A DNA stretch of 64,000 nucleotides. Source: Bacteroidota bacterium (lineage in GTDB: Bacteria; Bacteroidota; Bacteroidia; Chitinophagales; Chitinophagaceae). Below the pieces are notes generated by a model. The model did no database searches and had not been told where the DNA came from. It saw only the letters and a list, made by a program, of their open reading frames with translations. Both the position numbers and the translations under genes were made by a program. The DNA lies in the NCBI GenBank assembly GCA_016711825.1, contig JADJSG010000006.1, forward strand, positions 310,001 through 374,000, given 5' to 3'. This document shows positions 1 to 8,600 of the stretch, one piece after another (the first letter of the stretch is position 1; each line of letters begins with the position of its first letter).

Positions 1-2724
1 GAAGCAACCCCAGGTGTCGTAAAAGTAGATGGCGAGCAACGCATTATCAGTGTAAAAAAAGTGTTTAAATCAGCAGAAGAAATTGGCAATGTGGTGATCA
101 AAAATCCACGAGGTGCTACCTTGTATTTAAAAGACATTGCGCAGGTGGTAGACTCCTATAAAGAGCAGGAAAGTTTTGCACGACTCAATACCAAAAACGT
201 AATTACCTTAAATATCATCAAAGCCAGTGGAAAAAATTTGATTGATGCGTCAGAAAAAATTGATGATATCATTAAAGAAATGAAAGGCAAGGAATTGCCC
301 AAAGATTTAAGTGTAGTGGTTACAGGCGATCAATCTGACAAAACGAAAACCACCTTACACGATTTGATCAATACCATCATCATCGGTTTTGTATTGGTTA
401 CTTTTATATTGATGTTTTTTATGGGTACCACCAACGCGCTTTTTGTAGCCTTGTCTGTACCCTTATCCTGTGCCATTGCCTTTATGGTATTGCCAAGTAT
501 AGGATTTACCCTCAATATGATTGTATTATTTTCCTTTTTATTAGCTTTAGGTATAGTAGTAGATGATGCCATTGTGGTAATTGAAAATTCGCATCGGATA
601 TTTCATGATGAAGACATCCCCATCAAAGAAGCAGTGACCAAAGCCACAGGCGAAGTATTTATACCAGTACTATCAGGTACCATCACCACTTTATTGCCTT
701 TTATCCCCTTGGCCTTTTGGAAAGGAGTGATTGGTAGCTTTATGTTTTACCTGCCCATTACCCTTATCATAACCTTGTTGGCTTCACTCCTGGTAGCGTA
801 TATCATCAATCCTGTGTTTGCCGTCGATTTTATGAAAAAAGAAGAATATGATGGCAAGCAAAAAATTCGTTGGAGCAAAGGCACATCCATCACCTCTATT
901 ATTTTTATTATGCTGGGTATACTCATGCATGTATTTGGTGCACACGGATTTGCAAATTTTGTATTGTTTATATTAGGAATGTTCTTACTCAACAAATTTG
1001 TGTTGGTAAAAATCATACATAGTTTCCAAACGAAAGTATGGCCTAGAGTGGTTAGTGCCTATTTACAATTGCTTTCATGGGCCCTCAATCATAGAGGCAT
1101 TTCATTGGCAACGGTCTTTTTCTTATTTGTATTGTCAATTGTGCTCATCCGTTTTTCACCACCCAAAACGGTGACCTTTCCTACTTCTGAGCCTAATTTT
1201 ACCTATGTATATTTAACCATGCCCGAAGGCACCGATCAAGTAAAAACGAATGAAACCCTAAAACAACTTGAAGTTAAAGTATTTCAGGCTTTAGATATAG
1301 ACCCCGCAACCAATAAATCAAACCCATTGGTAACGTCTGTTATTTCAAATGTAAAAGTAGGAGCCACCGATCAAAAGAGTGGAGAAATAGGCGACTATCC
1401 AAACAGGGGAAAAATTACTATTTCGTTTGTGCCTTTTGAACAACGTCATGGCAAAAGTACCCAAGCATTATTAGATAAAGTTAGGGAAAATGTGAAAGGG
1501 ATAGCTGGTACGCAAATCACGGTCGACAAAGAAAGTAGTGGTCCACCAACGGCTAAACCTATATTGATTGAAATAACAGGTGAAAACTTAGACACCCTTA
1601 TCAGCACGTCAAAAAAACTAAAAAACTATTTAGACAATAAACAGATTGCTGGTGTAGAAGAATTAAAAAGTGATTTTCAAGCCAATAAACCTGAAATCAT
1701 TTTTGACATCAGTCGTTCGCGTATGAATGTAGAAGGCATCAGTACAGGTATGATTACCCAAGACTTGCGAACTGCCATGTTTGGGATGGAGATATCACGT
1801 TTTAAAGATGCCAACGATGATTATCCCATTACGCTACGTCTCAATAAAGATCAACGAAACAATATCGATATTGTCAAAAATATCAATATGACCTATCGTG
1901 ATATGGCGATGGGTGGTGCCATCAGACAAGTTCCCATTGGTAGTTTTGTGGATTTAAAATACGGCAATACCTATGGTGGTATCAAACGTCAGGATGAGAA
2001 AAGAATCATCACATTATCATCAAATGTATTGAGTACAAGCAATGCAAACGAAGTGGTGCAAGCCATTCAAAATGAAATTGACCAATATAATACCCCTGCA
2101 GGTGTAAACATCAAAATGGGTGGTGAACAAGAAGAACAAAAAGAATCTGGTATCTTTTTGATGACTGCGTTGGGTATTTCCTTTGTAATGATTTTCCTGG
2201 TGTTGATTATTCAGTTTAATTCGTTTAGCCGTACCGTAATCATTATGAGTGAAATATTTTTAAGTATCACGGGTGTATTATTAGGTATCTGGATCTTTAA
2301 TATGGATTTTGTTGTAATCATGACGGGTATTGGTATCGTGGCATTGGCAGGTATTGTGGTTCGAAATGGTATATTACTGATTGAATTTGCTGATTTGAAA
2401 CTGGCAGAAGGCCTGGCCCCTCGTGAAGCATTGATGGAAGCAGGAAGAACACGTATGACACCCGTGGTATTAACCGCTTCGGCTACTATTTTAGGACTAG
2501 TACCATTGGCAGTAGGCCTTAATATGGACTTTGCATTACTCTTTCAAACAGGTAACCCTCATATCTTTTTTGGGGGAGACAATGTGGCATTCTGGGGCCC
2601 ACTTTCATGGACCATGATATTTGGTTTGGGATTTGCAACCATTCTTACATTGATCATTGTACCCGTGATGATGCTGATGGCTTTGAATAGAAAACAAAAG
2701 ATTTTGAATGCATTGAAAAAATAA
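1..2724 (+). CDS. RND efflux transporter, inner-membrane pump subunit (AcrB/HAE1-like), 5' end missing
   Basis: This is the C-terminal ~907 residues of an RND pump, which exports drugs, metals or lipids from the periplasm using the proton gradient. The frame is open to base 1, so the start lies outside the window, and the GTG at 61 is internal. Visible parts are the end of the first porter domain, a helix bundle with the TM4 motif GIVVDDAIVVIEN (the paired Asp of the proton relay), the second large periplasmic loop, and the final helix bundle with GIVVRNGILLIEFAD. Full-length relatives have about 1050-1150 residues, so roughly 200 are missing. An adaptor and a TolC-like channel would be expected upstream. 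Substrate cannot be told. The next gene is convergent. Confidence 0.93.
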   Translation, partial: EATPGVVKVDGEQRIISVKKVFKSAEEIGNVVIKNPRGATLYLKDIAQVVDSYKEQESFARLNTKNVITLNIIKASGKNLIDASEKIDDIIKEMKGKELPKDLSVVVTGDQSDKTKTTLHDLINTIIIGFVLVTFILMFFMGTTNALFVALSVPLSCAIAFMVLPSIGFTLNMIVLFSFLLALGIVVDDAIVVIENSHRIFHDEDIPIKEAVTKATGEVFIPVLSGTITTLLPFIPLAFWKGVIGSFMFYLPITLIITLLASLLVAYIINPVFAVDFMKKEEYDGKQKIRWSKGTSITSIIFIMLGILMHVFGAHGFANFVLFILGMFLLNKFVLVKIIHSFQTKVWPRVVSAYLQLLSWALNHRGISLATVFFLFVLSIVLIRFSPPKTVTFPTSEPNFTYVYLTMPEGTDQVKTNETLKQLEVKVFQALDIDPATNKSNPLVTSVISNVKVGATDQKSGEIGDYPNRGKITISFVPFEQRHGKSTQALLDKVRENVKGIAGTQITVDKESSGPPTAKPILIEITGENLDTLISTSKKLKNYLDNKQIAGVEELKSDFQANKPEIIFDISRSRMNVEGISTGMITQDLRTAMFGMEISRFKDANDDYPITLRLNKDQRNNIDIVKNINMTYRDMAMGGAIRQVPIGSFVDLKYGNTYGGIKRQDEKRIITLSSNVLSTSNANEVVQAIQNEIDQYNTPAGVNIKMGGEQEEQKESGIFLMTALGISFVMIFLVLIIQFNSFSRTVIIMSEIFLSITGVLLGIWIFNMDFVVIMTGIGIVALAGIVVRNGILLIEFADLKLAEGLAPREALMEAGRTRMTPVVLTASATILGLVPLAVGLNMDFALLFQTGNPHIFFGGDNVAFWGPLSWTMIFGLGFATILTLIIVPVMMLMALNRKQKILNALKK

Positions 2725-2781
2725 TGCTATCAATCTACCATGTGATGATCGGTACGAACCTTATTATAGATAACGTTGCAT

Positions 2782-3588
2782 TTATATTGCCTTAGGTAAG
2801 CTGAGGGTTTGTATCAGCCAATCTCCCGATACATCAATCAAAGTGGCATAGGCAGTGCCATTGAAGCTATGTTTTTCAGTACGTCCATTTGTATATGCAT
2901 CAAACGAAATATCAAACACCACTTCTGCGGTCAATACTTCTTCTTCATGAACAGTCACTGCGTTGACATTCATATCATGCAAATCAATGTTATGATACGA
3001 ATCTCTAAAATCGTATAGCCACTTATTGCTTGTTGACAAATCATTGACTTCATACTGAAATAACTGTTCGGTATCTGCCACATCCAATAAATGTTCCATA
3101 AAGTCGTTTATTTGCGCAATTACATCTTTGATAACATCAGGATAATAATCTTCATAGTTAAAATGCATCATCATGCCATCTAAAAGATTATGTGTAAATA
3201 CTTCCTGAGGAAAAATATCTTCCGTTATAAATCGATACATTTCCCGATCATCTATTTCGTACAGGCTATCTACATAAATATCATGTTCATTGAGTAGTTG
3301 AAAAAACAACTCAAGTGATTCATTGAGCTCTTCCTCATCGAGCATTTCTGGATTTTTGAACAAAGGTGAACCTATTTTTTCGAGGATGGTCATCTTGGGT
3401 CCATCTTCGCGCATGTCTTCAAACTGTTCGATATAATTGAGAAATTCATTTTCAATTTCAGGCGGCAAGCCGGGCATATCAGGGTCTTCAATAAACTTAG
3501 CCCCTTTTTCAAGTTCGAGTTTTATTTTGCGAATTTCATTTTCTAAACGCAATTTTTCTTTTTCTTCTTCATTGAGGTTGTCATCCAT
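2782..3588 (-). CDS. conserved acidic protein of unknown function
   Basis: A 268-residue protein with no signal peptide or membrane segment, so probably cytoplasmic. It opens with a charged, coiled-coil-prone stretch rich in Glu and Lys (residues 1-30). A mostly helical, very acidic middle follows, and the last ~70 residues look beta-rich. I recognise no catalytic motif. The single-domain look and clean start (ATG at 3588, no good alternative upstream) suggest a real gene. It lies 37 bp upstream of the SCO gene on the same strand, in the order 268-aa protein downstream of SCO, so the two may share a transcript. No function assigned. Confidence 0.75.
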   Translation of the reverse strand: MDDNLNEEEKEKLRLENEIRKIKLELEKGAKFIEDPDMPGLPPEIENEFLNYIEQFEDMREDGPKMTILEKIGSPLFKNPEMLDEEELNESLELFFQLLNEHDIYVDSLYEIDDREMYRFITEDIFPQEVFTHNLLDGMMMHFNYEDYYPDVIKDVIAQINDFMEHLLDVADTEQLFQYEVNDLSTSNKWLYDFRDSYHNIDLHDMNVNAVTVHEEEVLTAEVVFDISFDAYTNGRTEKHSFNGTAYATLIDVSGDWLIQTLSLPKAI

Positions 3589-3625
3589 GGCTTTATCATT
3601 TTTTTAAAAGTATCAAAAAAACAAC

Positions 3626-4258
3626 TTATTGTTCATACTCCTTTTTCAATTCAACAATGTCATCGATTAGTTGTTTCACGGCAGTAGCAGAAGTGCCATC
3701 GTAAGTACCTCTGATATGTTTTTCTTTGTCAACCAATACAAATTTTTCAGAATGTATAAAGTCGGGCATTACATCTTTTTGGGTAGTATCTTCTACTGCA
3801 GTCACCAGATAACTGTTGATAGCCATTTTGTATAGTTCCATCTTGTCGCCTGTTACAAAGCTCCATTGTTTGGGGTCGGCATCAAATTTAAGCGAGTATC
3901 TTTTCAATTGTTCTACGGTATCTGTTTCAGGATCTACGGTATGCGATAAAATAGCCACATCATTTTGCCCTCTAAAGGTTTGGTATACTTTGGCCATATT
4001 ATCATTCATTTTAGGACAGATTCCTTCGCATGTGGTAAAAAAATATTCCACAACATATATTTTCCCATCAAAGTTTTTTTCTGTTACGGGCTTACCATCC
4101 TGATTGATAAAAGTAAAAGGCTCTACATGATGACCAGGATTGCCATAAGTAGGTAAATGCTTGGGAACCTGCTTATATTGAAAATAATAAAATCCTAAAA
4201 AAGCGATGCCTAACAGCATAAAAAAAACGAGTAAAAAAAGGGATGTTTTATTTTTCAT
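3626..4258 (-). CDS. SCO1/SenC/PrrC family copper chaperone
   Basis: A membrane-anchored thioredoxin-fold protein that delivers copper to the CuA centre of cytochrome c oxidase. Residues 6-26 form the N-terminal anchor. The copper ligands are the two cysteines of TTCEGICPKM (Cys77, Cys81) and a distal His (His169, in DFIHSEKF), the family's CxxxC...H site. Length (210 aa) is usual for the family. A Bacteroidota -7 element lies 8 nt before the ATG. No oxidase gene is adjacent here, so the partner must be elsewhere. It may be co-transcribed with the acidic protein that follows. Confidence 0.92.
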   Translation of the reverse strand: MKNKTSLFLLVFFMLLGIAFLGFYYFQYKQVPKHLPTYGNPGHHVEPFTFINQDGKPVTEKNFDGKIYVVEYFFTTCEGICPKMNDNMAKVYQTFRGQNDVAILSHTVDPETDTVEQLKRYSLKFDADPKQWSFVTGDKMELYKMAINSYLVTAVEDTTQKDVMPDFIHSEKFVLVDKEKHIRGTYDGTSATAVKQLIDDIVELKKEYEQ

Positions 4259-4266
4259 ATAGGGTG

Positions 4267-4274
4267 CAAAGGTA
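4267..4274 (-). promoter_or_regulatory. -7 promoter element of the SCO gene
   Basis: Reads TACCTTTG on the minus strand, matching the Bacteroidota -7 consensus TAnnTTTG. It ends 8 nt before the SCO start codon, so the 5' leader would be very short. No convincing -33 TTTG at the right distance. Confidence 0.5.
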
Positions 4275-4348
4275 AATCAATTAGGGCAAATTGCTTCTAC
4301 TGCCTGATATAAAAAAGGGAAATAATAAATACAGCTTACAATTTCATT

Positions 4349-4356
4349 TATATTTG
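4349..4356 (+). promoter_or_regulatory. -7 promoter element
   Basis: TATATTTG matches TAnnTTTG exactly and sits 6 nt before the ATG at 4363. This supports 4363 as the start rather than the in-frame ATG at 4291, which lies upstream of the promoter, and it suggests a leaderless transcript. Confidence 0.55.
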
Positions 4357-4362
4357 CTTTCT

Positions 4363-4710
4363 ATGAATTTATTAGATGAAATCGCATTTAAAGAAAAGTG
4401 GCATGCCATAGAGCAGATGTTGCTCAATAGGTTTGGCAAACTACCTGACATGGAGGGTATATTGTATTTGATAGGCATCAACGAATTAGGCGATGTGCCC
4501 GAGAAAGAATTTACCAAAGAGCAAAAGCAAGACCTCATGCATGTGGCAACTTGTGCCTTGCTGGCGCAAAGTGGTTATTATGAATATGATGGGCATGATA
4601 TAGGTGGCTGGCCTCATTATAAATTGGTGGAAAACCCACCGGCAGAAAGTTTGCAAAAACAGGAACTCCTATTAAAACAGCATATCATTGCCTACTTTGA
4701 GGAAGAATAA
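4363..4710 (+). CDS. small conserved protein of unknown function
   Basis: A 115-residue soluble protein starting MNLLDEIAFKEKW. The frame is open back to an ATG at 4291, but a -7 promoter element at 4349-4356 lies between the two, so I take 4363. The sequence is compact with mixed helix and strand, with the stretch ILYLIGINELGD and a Tyr/Gly-rich part around residues 77-90 (YYEYDGHD). No catalytic motif is recognised. It looks like a conserved Bacteroidota orphan. It stands alone between the divergent SCO gene and the ABM gene. Confidence 0.75.
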   Translation: MNLLDEIAFKEKWHAIEQMLLNRFGKLPDMEGILYLIGINELGDVPEKEFTKEQKQDLMHVATCALLAQSGYYEYDGHDIGGWPHYKLVENPPAESLQKQELLLKQHIIAYFEEE

Positions 4711-4798
4711 TATTTCCTTTTAGCACAAGTCATTTTCCCACTTCAAAGAATCACTTGCTTGCAATTGCTATTTCTTTGCATGTAAAATATTTTATCAA

Positions 4799-5128
4799 AT
4801 GACTAAAAATTTTGTAGCCATTAATTATATCACTTGCGAAGAAGACTATATAGCCCGCTTTGAAGAACTATTTGGTAGTCGGGCAAAAGCCATCGATAAC
4901 ATGCCAGGATTTGAAGATATGTATGTATTAAAGCCTAAAACAAGCTCCGAGCCTTATTTGGTAATCAGTCATTGGGACAGTGAAGAAAGTTTTAAAGCAT
5001 GGACGCAGTCGCCTGCATTTTTAGAAGGTCATAAAAGGGCATTTGCTGATTTGGCTCAATACAAAGCCGAAGGCAAGACAGCCCCTATGCAAAGCAATTT
5101 TAAAACCTATCATTTACTGGCGCTATGA
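4799..5128 (+). CDS. antibiotic biosynthesis monooxygenase (ABM) domain protein, possible heme-degrading monooxygenase
   Basis: A 109-residue ferredoxin-like ABM fold. The N-terminal strand is followed by a helix (EDYIARFEELFG), then the family signature of a Pro-Gly turn plus hydrophobic strand (NMPGFEDMYVL) and the VISHWDSEESFKAW segment typical of IsdG/HmoA-like and YgiN-like proteins. Members oxidise heme or small aromatics, usually as dimers, without added cofactor. A heme role is an inference from similarity to HmoA-type proteins of Bacteroidota. The stop codon overlaps the ATG of a small membrane peptide gene (ATGA), so the two are probably translated together. Confidence 0.82.
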   Translation: MTKNFVAINYITCEEDYIARFEELFGSRAKAIDNMPGFEDMYVLKPKTSSEPYLVISHWDSEESFKAWTQSPAFLEGHKRAFADLAQYKAEGKTAPMQSNFKTYHLLAL

Positions 5129-5250
5129 TAAAACGCAGACGATTCAATTTGAATAATCCCTGGATCAAAAAAATGGGTATTGGAGCCTTTCTTTTTTTCT
5201 TGCTCAAAGGTTTAGCCTGGTTGCTAATCGGGTGGTATGTAGTGAAGTAA
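5125..5250 (+). CDS. small membrane peptide (41 aa) coupled to the ABM gene
   Basis: Too short for most gene finders. The ATG overlaps the preceding TGA by four bases (ATGA), the usual sign of translational coupling. The peptide has a basic N-terminus (KRRRFNLNN), then WIKKMG and one hydrophobic helix of about 20 residues (GAFLFFLLKGLAWLLIGWYVV), ending in Lys. This fits a single-pass inner-membrane protein with its N-terminus in the cytoplasm. I know of no function. Conservation next to ABM genes would confirm it. Confidence 0.6.
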   Translation: MIKRRRFNLNNPWIKKMGIGAFLFFLLKGLAWLLIGWYVVK

Positions 5251-5376
5251 TACCAATGTGATTTATACAATATGCCAATGTTTTATAAATCTTACAGGGC
5301 TAAATGCCGATAGGAAAGATGTTTAGTTCGATAGAACGAAGCGATCATTGGACTATTACATATTTCACATCGGTGT
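5251..5376. repeat. imperfect inverted-repeat element (MITE-like)
   Basis: Bases 5251-5280 and 5346-5376 are inverted copies of each other, with about 23 of 30 positions pairing. The outer ends are TACCAATGTG and CACATCGGTG. The 65-base centre carries TAAATCTTACA-N4-TAAATGCC, which recurs at 22358-22380 in another intergenic gap. No ORF. This looks like a short nonautonomous element or a decayed intergenic repeat. Target-site duplications are not clear. Confidence 0.45.
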
Positions 5377-5527
5377 AATTTTGAAAAAGTAGTTGGGTTT
5401 TTTTGGAGGTATTTTACTGAGGGCTTTCTTAATTATTTCTGCATGGTCACTTACTGTCAAATGTTAATGTTGCAAATCCTTCAAAAAAAAGTTGTAGATT
5501 TAACTACCAAATCATTCACCATGAAAA
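5377..5527. other. AT-rich intergenic DNA, no feature seen
   Basis: Between the inverted-repeat element and the heptanucleotide repeat I see no convincing promoter with both boxes, no RNA gene and no ORF of note apart from the ATG at 5521 discussed with the repeat. Confidence 0.4.
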
Positions 5528-5555
5528 AACAAGCAACAAGCAACAAGCAACAAGC
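5528..5555 (+). repeat. four tandem heptanucleotide repeats (AACAAGC) just after an ATG
   Basis: Four perfect copies of AACAAGC run from 5528 to 5555, followed by a near copy. They begin 7 nt after an ATG at 5521. With four copies that ATG reads 19 codons and stops at 5580. Removing one 7-nt unit changes the ATG-to-5609 distance from 88 to 81 nt and fuses it in frame to the downstream secreted protease, giving a complete signal peptide. The layout is that of a slipped-strand phase switch. Confidence 0.7.
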
Positions 5556-5608
5556 AAGCAACCTTAAAAATTCGATTTAAGAGTCTTCTCTTTCCCCTCT
5601 TTTTTTAT

Positions 5609-8600
5609 ATGCTGATTCCCCTCTTTTCAAAATCCCAAATAATATCAAACTTGGTATGGAATCATGTCGATGGCATTTCTGAACCCTATTCAATCACTAA
5701 ATCACTGACTGACAAACAGGGAAATACGATTACAATTGCAACTAAGGTTGTACCCAGTGAAGATGCCAATATATCAGTGATAAAATTTGACCGATCCGGT
5801 AGTATTATATGGCAACAATCGTACAATGGTATTTCAAATGCCAAAGATTATGCCACCAATTTATATATTGATGATAATTACAATATTTTTGTCTGTGGTA
5901 CAAGTTACGATTCCACCACTTTATATGATATGTTGGTTTTGAAGTATGATTCTGCCGGCACCTTAGAAATTACCATGCAATATGATGGACCTGCCAATGG
6001 CGATGATATAGCCACTGCAGTGGGTTTAGATGGTGTTGGCAAAATATATGTCACCGGATCAAGTACTGTATCAGGAAATATGACTGATTTTGTTACAGTT
6101 AAGTATGGCTCTGATGGTACCTTTGCTTGGGAAGCATTTTACGATTATGCGAATGGGTATGAAGTACCTATTGGTATAGAATTTAAACATGACTATTCAA
6201 GCATGTATATTTCAGGTGCTAGTGCAAGTTCATTAACAAATTGGGATTACGCCACCATCAACTACGATTTGTCAGGTACTCAACTTGGAGCCGTAAGATC
6301 TTCATCAGCCGGTATTGGTTTTGATAATCCCATGGGATTTTTTATTGACTCCCTGAATAATATTTATATCACCGGATCAGCCATTGATAGTGGCACCACA
6401 ACTTACAATATCAAGACAATGAAACTTGATTCCGCACTCAACATACTGTGGACAAAAACGTACGATGAAGACCATATGAATGATCAGGGAAATGATCTAG
6501 CTGTGGATGATTATGGCAATGTATATGTAACAGGTTATGTAATGGCGGGGAATGATAGCAGCAACATTGCAATACTCAAATATGATGCTGCCGGCAATTT
6601 GATCTGGAGTAAAAACTATGGTGACCGCGATACCTTTAGCAGCGATAAAGGCAAAAAAATCGTCATTGCTGATAATAAAATATTTGTCACTGGCACGTAT
6701 GAACAAGCAGGTAATTTGAATATATCCACATTTCAGATAGACAGCAGCGGAAACATGATGTGGTGTAAATTTTTTGATGGTGTAGGTCATGGTTTTGATT
6801 CCCCAACAAGTCTTACGGTGACTGATAGTAACGAGGTCATCATATCAGGTATTTCTTTCGACGGCATTGCCAATACTAATATTACCTACAAATATAGTTT
6901 GTTAAGGATTGATAGCCTGGTTGTAGGCTATAATACCGATAGCAATAAATATGTAAAGGGTGAGGTGATTGTAAAATTTGACCCGGCCATTATTGACAGC
7001 AACTTTGCTGATAATATCAACTGGCAATTTGCAAAACTCAGTGAAATCGTTCCCGATTCTGTGGTGACTGATATTGTAAACGCGATGAGCTATGATCCGG
7101 CAGGAGATCTAGTAGTAGTAAAAATTTATGACTGGATGACAAAATCTGATAGCTTGTCCATTGCGCGTAATGGCGATACGATACTGATGAATAAATTATG
7201 GAGTACATATCGATTGCTTTCACCTTTGGGATATAATGATACTAGTATTATGAATTCATTATCAAATCTATATCCAGATTTAATTTATTCCCAACTTAAT
7301 TATTTATATGATTTAGATAACATACCAAATGACAATTATAAAGGTTATCAATTATCATTGCTCCCTACAACACTAGAACCTGATGCACATATTAATATGA
7401 ATGGTGCATGGGACATAGAGACAGGTAAATCAGGAATAAAAGTTGGAATGATTGAAAATGGCATTGATTATAAACATCCCGAGTTTGGTGGTGGCACTTT
7501 AGCTACAAGTAAATTCGTAGGCGGCGAAGAATTCTATTTCGGACATACACTTGAAAATTATTATCCTTTAGGCCTTTCTGTTAGTTGGCATGGTACAGCC
7601 ACTTCTGGAATAGTTGGCGCAATTAGAAATAATGGATTTGGCATAGCCGGAATCGCAGGAGGAGATGCTGCAAATAACAATACTGGCGTTTCCCTAATCG
7701 CACTTGAATGCTATTATTTAACTACTGCAACTTCTGCTAATGCAATAGTAAAGGGTTCGAGTTTAACTACCAATGGTGGCTACGAGTGTGACATAATAAA
7801 TGCCTCATTTGGCGGACCTTTTTGGGATTTAACTTTAGAATCTGCAATCGAAAATTGCTTTGATAACCATTGTGTCTTTATTGCTTCAAGAGGTAATAGG
7901 AATGCTGATCAAAATCAAAATCAAAATACAAAAGAACATTACCCATCAGGTTATAAAAAAGAATGGGTAATTTGTACAGGATCAAGCGGAAATAATGGAA
8001 GAAGAAAGAAAATTACATCTAACGGGGATGCGCATTACGAATCAAAGTATGATCACAAAGTAGATATAATTGCACCTGGATCTATGGACATCGTTCTTAC
8101 TTGTCAAGGGGGCCCTAATCTGGGTGGCGGCTTTATAGATGGGCCATTTACTCCTGACGACGAATATTCACATTTTAGTGGTACATCTTCGGCCGCACCA
8201 CATGTTGCTGGTTTAGCTGCATTGATGCTAAGTCATCATAGTCCAGCTACAAATCCACTTTATCCCAACAAATTAGATGATGGCGATATTCAGCATCTGC
8301 TTAAATATTACGCAACTGATGTTGGTATTGAAGGACAGACCGAAGTCGGCTTTGGATTAATTGATGCTAAAAGGACAATGCAACATATTGATCTTAATAA
8401 TGGTTATTGGGTTCAACATTCTACATCAAATGTACCTGGCAGTTCGTATACATTAAGTAGCACATTATGGAATAATAACATTGCAATTACTTATAGTCCT
8501 GACATTTTTAATCATGCAGGATTTTATTATAACATACCTTATGATCCTTTTGGATTATTTAATGCAAATTTGTATCGGCATCAGTACATATGGACGATAC

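Noticed and set aside
61..63. GTG as start of the RND gene
   Set aside because: The frame is open from base 1 and encodes conserved RND sequence before it, so it is an internal codon.
4291..4362. Upstream ATG for the 4363 gene
   Set aside because: It precedes a good -7 promoter element, and the extra 24 residues show no domain or signal.
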